Shown here piece by piece: positions 8,839 to 16,893 of a DNA stretch of 64,000 nucleotides; positions within the stretch are counted from its first letter, which is position 1, and each line of letters begins with the position of its first letter. The stretch spans positions 744,001 through 808,000 of the forward strand of contig JAWKMN010000001.1 of the NCBI GenBank assembly GCA_041392165.1, read 5' to 3'. A program made the translations under genes and the position numbers. Origin of the DNA: Arenibacter sp041392165 (GTDB lineage Bacteria > Bacteroidota > Bacteroidia > Flavobacteriales > Flavobacteriaceae). The notes under the pieces are model-generated. The model made no database searches. It saw nothing but the letters and a program-made list of their open reading frames with translations, and was not told the DNA's origin.

Positions 8839-9885
8839 GTGAAAAAAAGCGATGCTACCGTAAAAAAAACAAAGATCCTTCTTGTTTATACGGGTGGGAC
8901 CATAGGTATGGTCAAAGACTACGATACCGGGGCGCTGAAGGCGTTTAATTTTAATGAATTGATCAAGAATATCCCGGAACTGGGCCAGTTGGATTGCACT
9001 ATAGACAGTATTTCCTTTGATGTCCCTATAGACTCATCCAATATGAATGTGGAACACTGGGTGTGTATAGCATCGATTATAGAGGATCACTATGATTCCC
9101 ATGACGGATTCGTAGTGCTTCACGGTAGTGACACTATGAGCTATACTTCATCTGCCTTGGGCTATATGTTGGAGAATTTGCGAAAACCGGTCATATTTAC
9201 CGGTTCCCAGTTGCCTATAGGTGATTTAAGGACGGATGCCAAGGAGAATTTGATTACCTCCATCCAGATAGCTGCTTTGCAGGAAGACAATATGCCCGTA
9301 ATTCAAGAGGTGGGACTGTATTTTGAGTACAAATTGTACAGGGCGAACAGAACAACAAAGATCAATGCAGAGCATTTTGAAGCCTTTGCCTCCTTAAATT
9401 ATCCTGCTTTAATAGAGTCCGGGGTGCACCTAAAGATTAACCGCGAGTACTTGTTTAGGGCCAATTCGGCCAAAAAGTTAAAAGTCCATAAGGTAATGGA
9501 CCGGAATGTGGTCATTTTAAAATTATTCCCGGGCCTTGACCAAACTATCCTGCACAGCATCCTAAATTCACCTAGCTTAAAAGCTGTAGTCCTGGAAACA
9601 TATGGCTCTGGTAATGCTCCTACCGATGAATGGTTTGCTTTGGAGTTAAAAAAAGCTATGGAGAGGAAAATTTTTATTTTGAACGTAACACAGTGTTCCG
9701 GGGGAAGTGTTCTTATGGGGCACTATGAAACGAGTAAACATTTGGAAAAATTACAAATTATTAGTGGTAAGGATATTACGACCGAGGCCGCTATAACCAA
9801 GTTGATGTATTTGCTAGGAAATAATATTTCACCTAAGTTGTTCAAAACCATATGCGAAACATCCCTTAGGGGCGAAATGCAATAA
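8839..9885 (+). CDS. ansA: Type I (cytosolic) L-asparaginase
   Basis: Hydrolyses asparagine to aspartate and ammonia. Both catalytic Thr motifs are visible: LLVYTGGTIGMVKDYD near the N-terminus and VLHGSDTMSYTSSALGYMLENL about residue 90. FTGSQLPIGDLRTDAKEN is the conserved third block, and the C-terminal domain has the ETYGSGNAP motif. The absence of a signal peptide and the domain style indicate the cytosolic type I enzyme. An open frame extends to an ATG at 8797 with a hydrophobic stretch that is not typical; the GTG at 8839 (VKKSDATVKKTK) gives the family-like N-terminus, about 348 residues. The start choice is moderately sure, the function very sure. Confidence 0.93.
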   Translation: MKKSDATVKKTKILLVYTGGTIGMVKDYDTGALKAFNFNELIKNIPELGQLDCTIDSISFDVPIDSSNMNVEHWVCIASIIEDHYDSHDGFVVLHGSDTMSYTSSALGYMLENLRKPVIFTGSQLPIGDLRTDAKENLITSIQIAALQEDNMPVIQEVGLYFEYKLYRANRTTKINAEHFEAFASLNYPALIESGVHLKINREYLFRANSAKKLKVHKVMDRNVVILKLFPGLDQTILHSILNSPSLKAVVLETYGSGNAPTDEWFALELKKAMERKIFILNVTQCSGGSVLMGHYETSKHLEKLQIISGKDITTEAAITKLMYLLGNNISPKLFKTICETSLRGEMQ

Positions 9886-9943
9886 AAATAACATTCTAAA
9901 TTTCTTTAACTAATATTTTTTTTGTTATTTGGCTGCCCTAACT

Positions 9944-10031
9944 AGAGAGGTGGCCGAGTGGTCGAAGGCGCACGCCTGGAAAGTGTGTATACCCCACAAG
10001 GGTATCGAGGGTTCGAATCCCTTCCTCTCTG
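9944..10031 (+). tRNA. tRNA-Ser (anticodon GGA)
   Basis: An 88-base class II tRNA. Acceptor stem AGAGAGG (9944-9950) pairs with CCTCTCT (10024-10030), discriminator G at 10031. The anticodon arm CGCCTGGAAAGTG presents GGA; a long variable arm (ACCCCACAAGGGT) and the T arm GGGTTCGAATCCC follow. Reads UCC/UCU Ser codons. CCA is not encoded. Confidence 0.96.
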
Positions 10032-10110
10032 CTGTTAAGTTTTAATTTTTATGTTACGATTTTTTTTTATCTTTAACCCTATTAACTAACTAAATTTAAG
10101 TTTGAAAGAA

Positions 10111-10861
10111 ATGAAAAGATTATTCTCTATCCTGGCAACAGCTGGGTTATTTGTGGCAGGTACAAATACAGTAAGTGCGAAAGTTGTTGCGGCGGCGGCC
10201 ATTTTGCAAGATGCGGCCCCGGCAGCGGAAAAAAGGTTTCACTCAGGTATTAAAGGAAATGTTCATACAGGGTGGTGCCGGATTTATGGGGATCGTTCTT
10301 TTATGTTTGATTCTTGGTCTGGCCGTAGCCATCGAAAGGATTATTTATTTGAACCTTGCTACGACAAACACTGCCAAACTAAAGCAGCAAGTGGAGGATG
10401 CTTTGGCTTCTGGTGGTGTTGAAGCCGCAAAAGAGGTGTGCAGAAATACAAAAGGGCCAGTTGCTTCTATCTTTTACCAAGGATTGGAAAGAGCTGGAGA
10501 GAGCGTTGAGTCTGCCGAGAAGGCGGTTGTTGCCTACGGAGGGGTGCAAATGGGTCAATTGGAGAAAAACGTTTCCTGGTTGTCCTTGTTTATCGCCATT
10601 GCTCCAATGCTTGGATTCATGGGTACGGTAATCGGTATGATTCAGGCCTTTCAGAAAATTGCTGCGGTGGGTAACTTGAGTGCCTCCCTTATTGCAGGTG
10701 ATATTCAGGTCGCGTTATTGACTACGGTATTCGGTCTTATTACTGCGATTATCCTTCAGATCTTCTACAATTACATCATTGCAAAGATAGACAGTATTGT
10801 AAATGATATGGAAGATTCGTCAATCTCTTTGATTGATATGTTGGCAGATCACAAAAAATAA
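10111..10861 (+). CDS. exbB: ExbB/TolQ/MotA-type proton channel subunit (one-base frame break at 10229-10236)
   Basis: Stator subunit of the TonB-ExbB-ExbD energy-transducing complex in the inner membrane. The N-terminus MKRLFSILATAGLFVAG is a signal-like segment characteristic of Bacteroidetes members; then GGAGFMGIVLLCLILGLAVAIERI (first TM segment), and the conserved MotA_ExbB core WLSLFIAIAPMLGFMGTVIGMI plus VALLTTVFGLITAIILQIFYN. The N-terminal 40 residues and the rest are in different frames: the A-run at 10229-10234 appears one base too long, and removing it joins PAAEK directly to GFTQVLKEMF. Intact length would be about 249-250 residues. It heads an operon with a small membrane protein and two exbD genes. 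The break is most likely a sequence error. Confidence 0.9.
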
Positions 10862-10887
10862 GTCGGACACTAAATACTTAAAGTATC

Positions 10888-11331
10888 ATGCATAAAATAG
10901 TAAAAATAATATTAGTTGTACTCGGAGTGATCGGGGCCATTCTGTGGTTTCAGCTTCCCAGTGCAGACGTTCCTGTAACGGAGGCCATCAATAATGGGTC
11001 CATGAACTTTATGTTCATCATTACCTATGTGTTGTTGGGGATTGCCATTGCGGCCTCGGTTCTTTTTGGATTGAAGAACCTGTTGACTTCCAAAGGAGCC
11101 TTGAAGAAAACCTTATTTGGTTTGGGAGGCCTTTTGGTAGTGGTTGTTATCTCATATGCCCTGGCTTCTGGAGCCGACGTTAATTTGGAGGAAATGGCTA
11201 AAAAGGGAGTACCAACTACGGAGGGTACGGTGAAAAGCATAGGTACCGGTTTGAATGTGTTTTTTATCCTTACCGTTATTGCGGTAGCTTCCATGTTGTG
11301 GTCCGGAGTAAAGAAAATGATTAGTAAATAA
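10888..11331 (+). CDS. Small four-helix membrane protein in the exb operon
   Basis: 147 residues with four predicted transmembrane helices (IILVVLGVIGAILWF; FMFIITYVLLGIAIAASVLF; LFGLGGLLVVVVISYALA; VFFILTVIAVASMLWSGV). I do not recognise a characterised family. It lies 26 bases after exbB and 17 bases before exbD, in the same direction, so it is very probably co-transcribed and may belong to the same inner-membrane motor. In E. coli type exb operons no such gene is present; in flavobacteria a membrane protein at this position is usual as far as I know. Functional assignment is by context only. Confidence 0.8.
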   Translation: MHKIVKIILVVLGVIGAILWFQLPSADVPVTEAINNGSMNFMFIITYVLLGIAIAASVLFGLKNLLTSKGALKKTLFGLGGLLVVVVISYALASGADVNLEEMAKKGVPTTEGTVKSIGTGLNVFFILTVIAVASMLWSGVKKMISK

Positions 11332-11348
11332 TAATAAAATAAAATATT

Positions 11349-11972
11349 ATGCCAAGAAGAGGAGCACCACCCGAGGTCAATGCAGGTTCTATGGCAGACA
11401 TAGCGTTTTTGTTGCTTATCTTTTTCCTAGTGACTACCACTATTGAAACAGATGCAGGTTTAGATCGTATGTTGCCGCCAATCGAGCCGCCAGATCAGGA
11501 TGTAATTATTAAACAGAAGAATATATTTCAGGTTAGTATCAATCGTGATGGGCAATTATTGGCTGATGAGGAGTTGACAAATATTAAGGACCTTAAGGCG
11601 AAAGCCATAGCCTTTTTGGACAATGGGGGTGCGCCTTCAGGAACTGCGGACTATTGCAGTTATTGTAAGGGTGCAAGGGATGCCTCTTCATCCGATAGTC
11701 CTTCCAAGGCCATTATATCGCTTAAAAACGATAGGGAAACAAAATACGGAACCTATATTACGGTTCAGAACGAATTGGTCGGGGCCTATAACGAACTTAG
11801 AAACAGAGAGGCACAACGTTTGTTCAAAAAGGATTTTACGGATATGGAAGCGGAGTATCTCAATCCTGAGACCCCGGAAGATGTTCGCGAGGAGTTGAAG
11901 GAGAAGGTAAAGAGGATACAGGATCTGTTTCCTCAAAAGCTTTCAGAGGCCGAAACGTCATCATCAAACTAA
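11349..11972 (+). CDS. exbD: ExbD/TolR family protein with an extended periplasmic domain
   Basis: 207 residues. The N-terminal segment PPEVNAGSMADIAFLLLIFF has one transmembrane helix with the conserved proton-path Asp (Asp17). The periplasmic domain is longer than the ~140 residues of classical ExbD and carries an insertion with a CxxC pair (DYCSYCKGARD, about residues 100-110), followed by the conserved KAIISLKNDRETKYGTYI strand region and a charged helical tail. It would partner ExbB in the proton-driven motor that energises TonB-dependent outer-membrane receptors. Second gene of this family directly downstream. The Cys pair may form a disulphide or bind metal; this is speculation. Confidence 0.9.
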   Translation: MPRRGAPPEVNAGSMADIAFLLLIFFLVTTTIETDAGLDRMLPPIEPPDQDVIIKQKNIFQVSINRDGQLLADEELTNIKDLKAKAIAFLDNGGAPSGTADYCSYCKGARDASSSDSPSKAIISLKNDRETKYGTYITVQNELVGAYNELRNREAQRLFKKDFTDMEAEYLNPETPEDVREELKEKVKRIQDLFPQKLSEAETSSSN

Positions 11973-11997
11973 TTTTAGAAGTTAAAAACAGGATACT

Positions 11998-12480
11998 ATG
12001 TCAAAATTTAATAAGAAAAAAGATGCGGCCCTACCTGCGGTGAATACTGCATCCTTGCCAGATATCGTTTTTATGCTTTTGTTCTTCTTTATGACGGTTA
12101 CAGTGATGAAAGATAGTACCCTGAAGGTGGAGAATGTGCTGCCCAATGCTACGGAAATCAAAAAATTGGAAAAGAAGGATAGGGTAATCTATATTTATGT
12201 TGGGAAACCTACACGTGAGTATGAGAAGACCTATGGTACCGAATCCAAAATTCAATTGAACGATAAATTTGCCGATGCCTCTGAAGTTGGAGACTATATT
12301 TTGATGGAAAGGGCCAAAAAGCCACAGGAACTACAAAATGTATTGACAACTGCTCTCAAGGTGGACAAGGATGCCAATATGGGTATTATTTCCGATATCA
12401 AACAAGAACTTAGAAAAGTAAACGCCCTGAAAGTAAATTATACCACCTATGAAGGTGATGCATTCAGGAATTTGCAATAG
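11998..12480 (+). CDS. exbD: ExbD/TolR family protein (second copy)
   Basis: 160 residues. Lys-rich cytosolic N-terminus (MSKFNKKKDAALPAV), then one transmembrane helix SLPDIVFMLLFFFMTVTVM with the conserved Asp22, then a periplasmic domain (VIYIYVGKPTREYEK, DKDANMGIISDIKQELRKVNALKVNY) ending like typical ExbD proteins. It starts 25 bases after the first exbD. Two non-identical ExbD proteins with one ExbB is a common Bacteroidetes arrangement and suggests a heteromeric or alternative motor. A strong terminator hairpin follows at 12505. Confidence 0.9.
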   Translation: MSKFNKKKDAALPAVNTASLPDIVFMLLFFFMTVTVMKDSTLKVENVLPNATEIKKLEKKDRVIYIYVGKPTREYEKTYGTESKIQLNDKFADASEVGDYILMERAKKPQELQNVLTTALKVDKDANMGIISDIKQELRKVNALKVNYTTYEGDAFRNLQ

Positions 12481-12504
12481 TTAGTAACAAGGATAAGAGA
12501 ATTT

Positions 12505-12540
12505 AAAACGCTTCAAATGCATAATTTGAAGCGTTTTTTA
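12505..12540 (+). terminator. Intrinsic terminator of the exb operon
   Basis: A 14-bp perfect stem (AAAACGCTTCAAAT / ATTTGAAGCGTTTT) with a short loop and a T-run, 25 bases behind the second exbD stop. Confidence 0.85.
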
Positions 12541-12567
12541 TGTTTAATTAATTACCTTTAGAGGGCC

Positions 12568-13260
12568 ATGAGATGTTCCGTTGTTCTTAGCATACTTTTG
12601 TTTTCCGGTACCTTTGCGACCGGGCAGGTTTTGGAATCAGAAAAGGAGTTGGACAGAAAATATTTGGAAGATCAATTTTATTTGGGACTGACCTATAATT
12701 TTACCACAAAACTTCCGGCCGATGTTTCCCAAAGAAACCTGTCTTATGGGTTGCAGGGTGGTATTATTAAGGATATTCCTTTAAGTTATCAAAGGAATAT
12801 GGGTATCGCTATTGGTTTGGGGTATGGTATAAATTCCTATTATACCAACTTGTTGGCCTCCCAACAGGGGACTGAAGTTGCTTATACGGTGTTGGATAGT
12901 GATACCGATTTTAGGAGAAATAAAATTGCCACCCATGTCCTGGAATTTCCCTTTCAGTTTAGGTGGCGTAATTCAACCCCGGAGAGTTATAAGTTTTGGC
13001 GGATATATACCGGGATCAAGGTTGGTTATGTTTTTGACGGCAGATCAAAATTCGTTTCAAGTACGGAAAGAATTGTATTTGTAAATAAGGACATAAGGCA
13101 ATTTCAATATGGACTTACCTTAAATGTAGGGTACGATACCTTCAATATCCATATCTATTATGCGCTCAGTTCACTGTTCAATGATGGAGTAATGTTGCCA
13201 TCAGGGGAGCTCGTAGAAATTACTCCCTTAAAGATGGGGCTTATTTTCTATATTTTATAG
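12568..13260 (+). CDS. PorT-like outer-membrane beta-barrel protein
   Basis: 230 residues. Signal peptide MRCSVVLSILLFSGTFATGQ, then alternating amphipathic strands: QFYLGLTYNFTTKLP, MGIAIGLGYGINSYYTNLL, THVLEFPFQFRWRNS, FWRIYTGIKVGYVFDGRS, FQYGLTLNVGYDTFNIHIYYALS, and a C-terminal LKMGLIFYIL. This matches the PorT/outer-membrane-beta-barrel family of Bacteroidetes, some members of which act in type IX secretion or gliding. Whether this copy has such a role cannot be read from the sequence. It follows the exb operon after a terminator, so it probably has its own promoter. Convergent with the gene that ends at 13255, with a 6-base overlap. Confidence 0.8.
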   Translation: MRCSVVLSILLFSGTFATGQVLESEKELDRKYLEDQFYLGLTYNFTTKLPADVSQRNLSYGLQGGIIKDIPLSYQRNMGIAIGLGYGINSYYTNLLASQQGTEVAYTVLDSDTDFRRNKIATHVLEFPFQFRWRNSTPESYKFWRIYTGIKVGYVFDGRSKFVSSTERIVFVNKDIRQFQYGLTLNVGYDTFNIHIYYALSSLFNDGVMLPSGELVEITPLKMGLIFYIL

Positions 13261-13860
13261 CCAAAATTTTATGGTAAATAGTTGGGTAAACAACCCAATG
13301 GCAAAGCCGATCAGTACCTCTGCCCTGGTGTGGGCCTTTAAATAAAGTCGTGAAGTGGCCGCTAGGCCGCTGAGCAATGTTACTATGCTAATTCCAATGG
13401 TAAGATTGGTTTCAAAGTGGATGCTGAGATTTATCAAATACATTAATAGGCTGCCCATGCCTAAAAGATGTAAACTGCACTTGAACTTAAGAAACAGCAG
13501 CACAAGAGCGCTAAATAGGCCTGCTATAAGGCCTAAAAAGTAATAATGTAGTTCTATGGTAAAGTTGTTGGGGATTACCTTGAATAAGATCATTAGAAGC
13601 AGTCCCAGACTTATATATAAAGGGTATTTCCTTTCTTGAAGATTGGGCATGAATATAGAGCTTACAATGCCCAGGTTGCGCAAGATCAGGTAAAATATGA
13701 TAGGTATGATTATGGTTAGTATAAAAATGGGCAAAATATTTCCACTTTGTACTTCCAACGGACTGTATTTTGGGGTAATAAGGAAATAAGCTATGGTGCC
13801 TGCAAATGGTATATAAAGCGGGTGTAAAAGGTAGGACGTAATCTTTAGGAATAGTCGCAT
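13255..13860 (-). CDS. Integral membrane protein with a PAP2-like C-terminal motif
   Basis: 201 residues with about six transmembrane helices. The C-terminus ATSRLYLKAHTRAEVLIGFAIG resembles the third motif (SR...H....D) of the PAP2 phosphatase superfamily, but has Glu in place of Asp, and the first two motifs (KxxxxxxRP and PSGH) are not present. So it is probably a non-catalytic or divergent relative, or an unrelated membrane protein. Its ATG overlaps the rpoN stop (TAATG at 13860), which implies translational coupling, so it is part of an asnS-rpoN operon. Its function is unknown. Confidence 0.75.
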   Translation of the reverse strand: MRLFLKITSYLLHPLYIPFAGTIAYFLITPKYSPLEVQSGNILPIFILTIIIPIIFYLILRNLGIVSSIFMPNLQERKYPLYISLGLLLMILFKVIPNNFTIELHYYFLGLIAGLFSALVLLFLKFKCSLHLLGMGSLLMYLINLSIHFETNLTIGISIVTLLSGLAATSRLYLKAHTRAEVLIGFAIGLFTQLFTIKFWL

Positions 13861-15317
13861 TAAATCTGTTTTCTCAACCTGGCCACCGGAATATCCAGTT
13901 GTTCCCTATATTTGGCAACTGTACGCCGGGCAATTGGGTAGCCCTTTTCTTTAAGAATGGCGGCCAACTTATCGTCCGTAAGTGGTTTTTTCTTGGTTTC
14001 CTCTCCAATAACGGTCTCCAGGATCTTCTTAATTTCTTTAGTAGAGACATCTTCTCCCTGATCGTTTTTCATGGATTCGGAAAAGTAGTCCTTAATCAAT
14101 TTTGTGCCATAAGGGGTATCTACATATTTGCTGTTGGCCACTCTGGAGACCGTGGAAACGTCCATGCCGATACCATCGGCTATGTCCTTCAGGATCATGG
14201 GGCGCAATTTACGTTCGTCCCCTGTTAGGAAATATTCTTTCTGATATTCCATGATTTCGTTCATGGTAATATAAAGGGTCTGCTGACGCTGTCTTATGGC
14301 GTCAATAAACCATTTAGCCGCATCCAGCTTTTGCTTAATGAACAGCACGGTATCCTTTTGGGACTTTGACTTTTCCTTGGAGTTTTTGTAGCCCTCCAAC
14401 ATATTGTTGTATTCACGTGAAATATGTAGTTCGGGTGCATTTCTTCCGTTTAGGGTAAGCTCCAATTCCCCGTCAACTATGCGAATGGAAAAATCAGGGA
14501 CTACGTGTTCCACAATCCTGTTGTTTCCGGAGTAGGAACCTCCGGGTTTAGGGTTTAAGCGTTCGATCTCGGAAATGGCATCCTTAAGCTGCTCCTCCGT
14601 AATATTATGTTTTTGGATGAGCTTTTGATAGTGTTTTTTGGTAAACTGCTCAAAGGATTTTTCCAACAATAGAATTGCCAATTCTACACTAGGGGTCATT
14701 TCCTTCCGCTTCAATTGAAGAAGAAGGCACTCTTCCAAGGTTCTGGCGGCCACCCCCTCGGGGTCAAGGCTCTGAACAATGTGCAACACTTTTTCAATGG
14801 TCTTTACCTCGGTATAAATATTTTGGGTAAAGGCCAGATCGTCCATTATGTCCGAAAGGGGTCTTCTAATATACCCGCTCTCATCTACGCTGCCGATCAA
14901 AAATTCGGCAATGGACCATTCCTCATCGGTCAGGTAAATAGTGTTTAACTGATTAATGAGGTATTGGTTAAATGAAATCCCGGCCGCATAGGGAACACTT
15001 TTTTCTTCATTATCGGCACTGTAATTGTTGGCCTGGGTGCGATAATCGGGAATCTCGTCATCACTTAAATAATCATCTATATTGATATCTTCCGCATTAA
15101 TGCTCTCGCTATCGGTTTCGTTGTCATATAGGTCATCAAATTCATCCTGTTCGGTATCAGCTTCGTCCTTTCCAGTTTCCAGGGCAGGATTTTCCTCCAG
15201 TTCTTGCTTTAGTCGCTGCTCAAATGCCTGCGTAGGCAATTGGATCAACTTCATCAACTGTATTTGTTGTGGAGATAATTTCTGCGATAATTTAAACTGT
15301 AGGTGTTGTTTCAGCAT
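13860..15317 (-). CDS. rpoN: RNA polymerase sigma-54 factor
   Basis: 485 residues, the usual length. The N-terminal region I is Gln/Leu-rich (LKQHLQFKLSQKLSPQQIQLMKLIQLP), followed by the acidic region II (DEADTEQDEFDDLYDN), the core-binding domain, the HTH (ADGIGMDVSTVSRVANSKYV) and the C-terminal RpoN box (ARRTVAKYREQL). Sigma-54 needs an AAA+ activator to open promoters. No activator gene is in this window. The gene lies 41 bases behind asnS and overlaps the membrane-protein gene downstream by the TAATG junction. Sigma-54 is present in many but not all flavobacteria. Confidence 0.96.
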   Translation of the reverse strand: MLKQHLQFKLSQKLSPQQIQLMKLIQLPTQAFEQRLKQELEENPALETGKDEADTEQDEFDDLYDNETDSESINAEDINIDDYLSDDEIPDYRTQANNYSADNEEKSVPYAAGISFNQYLINQLNTIYLTDEEWSIAEFLIGSVDESGYIRRPLSDIMDDLAFTQNIYTEVKTIEKVLHIVQSLDPEGVAARTLEECLLLQLKRKEMTPSVELAILLLEKSFEQFTKKHYQKLIQKHNITEEQLKDAISEIERLNPKPGGSYSGNNRIVEHVVPDFSIRIVDGELELTLNGRNAPELHISREYNNMLEGYKNSKEKSKSQKDTVLFIKQKLDAAKWFIDAIRQRQQTLYITMNEIMEYQKEYFLTGDERKLRPMILKDIADGIGMDVSTVSRVANSKYVDTPYGTKLIKDYFSESMKNDQGEDVSTKEIKKILETVIGEETKKKPLTDDKLAAILKEKGYPIARRTVAKYREQLDIPVARLRKQI

Positions 15318-15358
15318 TTATGACGGTAATCTATCTTAGTAAAGTTAAAGAATTATGG

Positions 15359-16792
15359 TTAAAATTCTGCATTTTGGGGCGTTCTGGGAAAGGGTATAAC
15401 ATCCCTTATGTTCCCCATGCCCGTTGCAAACAATACCAATCTCTCAAAACCGAGTCCAAAGCCGCTATGTACGGCACTTCCAAATTTTCTAAGATCCAGA
15501 TACCACCATAGTTCCTTTTCATCGATGCCCAAAGCCTTGATCTTCTCCAATAGGATGTCCAAACGTTCCTCACGCTGCGATCCGCCTACTATTTCACCAA
15601 TTCCAGGAAATAAGATGTCCATAGCCCGGACTGTTTTGCCATCCTCGTTTAAACGCATATAAAAGGCCTTTATTTTTGCCGGGTAATCGAATAGTATTAC
15701 GGGACATTTAAAATGTTTTTCCACCAAGAAGCGTTCGTGTTCACTTTGTAGGTCCGCTCCCCATTCATCTATAAGGTATTTAAACTGCTTCTTTTTGTTG
15801 GGTTTGCTGTTTCTAAGAATGTCTATGGCTTCCGTGTAAGTTACACGCTTAAAGGTGTTTTCCGAAACAAACTTAAGTTTTTCTATCAGTGGCATCCCAC
15901 TGCGTTCCGCCTGTGGTTTGCTTTTTTCTTCGTCCAACAATCGCTGTTCCAAGAACTGCAGGTCCTCCAAACAATTTTCCAGGGCATAATCAATAACGTT
16001 TTTAATGAAATCTTCGGCCAAATCCATGTTGGCGTCCAGATCATTAAATGCTACTTCTGGCTCTATCATCCAAAATTCGGCCAAATGTCTTGAAGTGTTG
16101 GAATTTTCTGCCCTAAATGTGGGGCCAAAGGTGTAGACTTTCCCTAGGCCCATGGCATAAGTTTCGGCTTCCAGTTGTCCGGATACCGTTAAATTGGTCT
16201 CTTTTCCAAAAAAATCTTCCTTATAGTCTATTTCACCATCATCCGTTAAAGGTGGCTTTTTGTTGTCCAAGGTGGATACTCTGAACATTTCACCAGCTCC
16301 TTCTGCGTCCGAACCGGTAATTATAGGGGTATGAACATAGAAGAATCCATTTTTTTGAAAATATTGATGTACGGCAAACGAAAGGGCCGAGCGTACTCGC
16401 ATAATGGCGGCAAAGGTATTTGTTCTTACACGTAGATGTGCTTTTTCCCGTAAAAACTCCAGAGAGTGCTTTTTGGGTTGTATAGGATATAGTTCGGGGT
16501 CTGCTCCTCCATGTACCGCGATTTCCTTGACCTGTATTTCTACGGATTGGCCTTTGCCTTGGCTTTCCACCAGGGTACCACTTATTTTCAGTGCGGCTCC
16601 TGTATTGATTTGTTTCAGTAAACTTTCATCAAATTGTTCAAAGTCCACTACGCATTGTATATTGTTTAAAGTAGACCCATCGTTTAAAGCAATAAATCTA
16701 TTACTTCTGTAGGTTTTTACCCAGCCGTTAACAATAACTTCTTGGTGTAAATGATCTGGGGACAGTAACTCCTTTATGCTAAATGTGTTCAT
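15359..16792 (-). CDS. asnS: Asparaginyl-tRNA synthetase
   Basis: Class IIb aminoacyl-tRNA synthetase charging tRNA-Asn. N-terminal OB-fold anticodon-binding domain (VIVNGWVKTYRSNRFIALNDGS), then the class II catalytic core with motif 2 (FGPTFRAENSNTSRHLAEFWMIEPE) and motif 3 (GFGLGFERLVLFATG), ending IRDVIPFPRTPQNAEF as in AsnRS/AspRS. About 477 residues. The open frame reaches an ATG at 16819, but the ATG at 16792 (MNTFSIKEL) is chosen: a TATCTTTG promoter box at 16817-16824 overlaps the upstream ATG. It heads the asnS-rpoN-membrane-protein operon. Confidence 0.95.
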   Translation of the reverse strand: MNTFSIKELLSPDHLHQEVIVNGWVKTYRSNRFIALNDGSTLNNIQCVVDFEQFDESLLKQINTGAALKISGTLVESQGKGQSVEIQVKEIAVHGGADPELYPIQPKKHSLEFLREKAHLRVRTNTFAAIMRVRSALSFAVHQYFQKNGFFYVHTPIITGSDAEGAGEMFRVSTLDNKKPPLTDDGEIDYKEDFFGKETNLTVSGQLEAETYAMGLGKVYTFGPTFRAENSNTSRHLAEFWMIEPEVAFNDLDANMDLAEDFIKNVIDYALENCLEDLQFLEQRLLDEEKSKPQAERSGMPLIEKLKFVSENTFKRVTYTEAIDILRNSKPNKKKQFKYLIDEWGADLQSEHERFLVEKHFKCPVILFDYPAKIKAFYMRLNEDGKTVRAMDILFPGIGEIVGGSQREERLDILLEKIKALGIDEKELWWYLDLRKFGSAVHSGFGLGFERLVLFATGMGNIRDVIPFPRTPQNAEF

Positions 16793-16816
16793 TCGAATTC
16801 CTTGTAAATTAAGTGG

Positions 16817-16824
16817 CAAAGATA
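16817..16824 (-). promoter_or_regulatory. Putative asnS promoter -7 box
   Basis: Minus-strand TATCTTTG (TAnnTTTG consensus) 24 bases before the chosen ATG at 16792. It decides against the longer start at 16819. No clear -33 TTG at the expected distance. Confidence 0.5.
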
Positions 16825-16893
16825 GCCTTTTTGCAAAAATATAAATTGGGTGTATAGCTGTAATTACGGTATAAAAATATTTTAATAAAGGGA

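Noticed and set aside
10111..10861. Programmed frameshifting in exbB, infB and coxB
   Set aside because: No common slippery heptamer plus stimulator; the breaks are at unrelated short runs and families elsewhere have single frames.
13255..13860. Active PAP2 phosphatase
   Set aside because: Only a motif-3-like segment is present and it has Glu for Asp; motifs 1 and 2 are absent.
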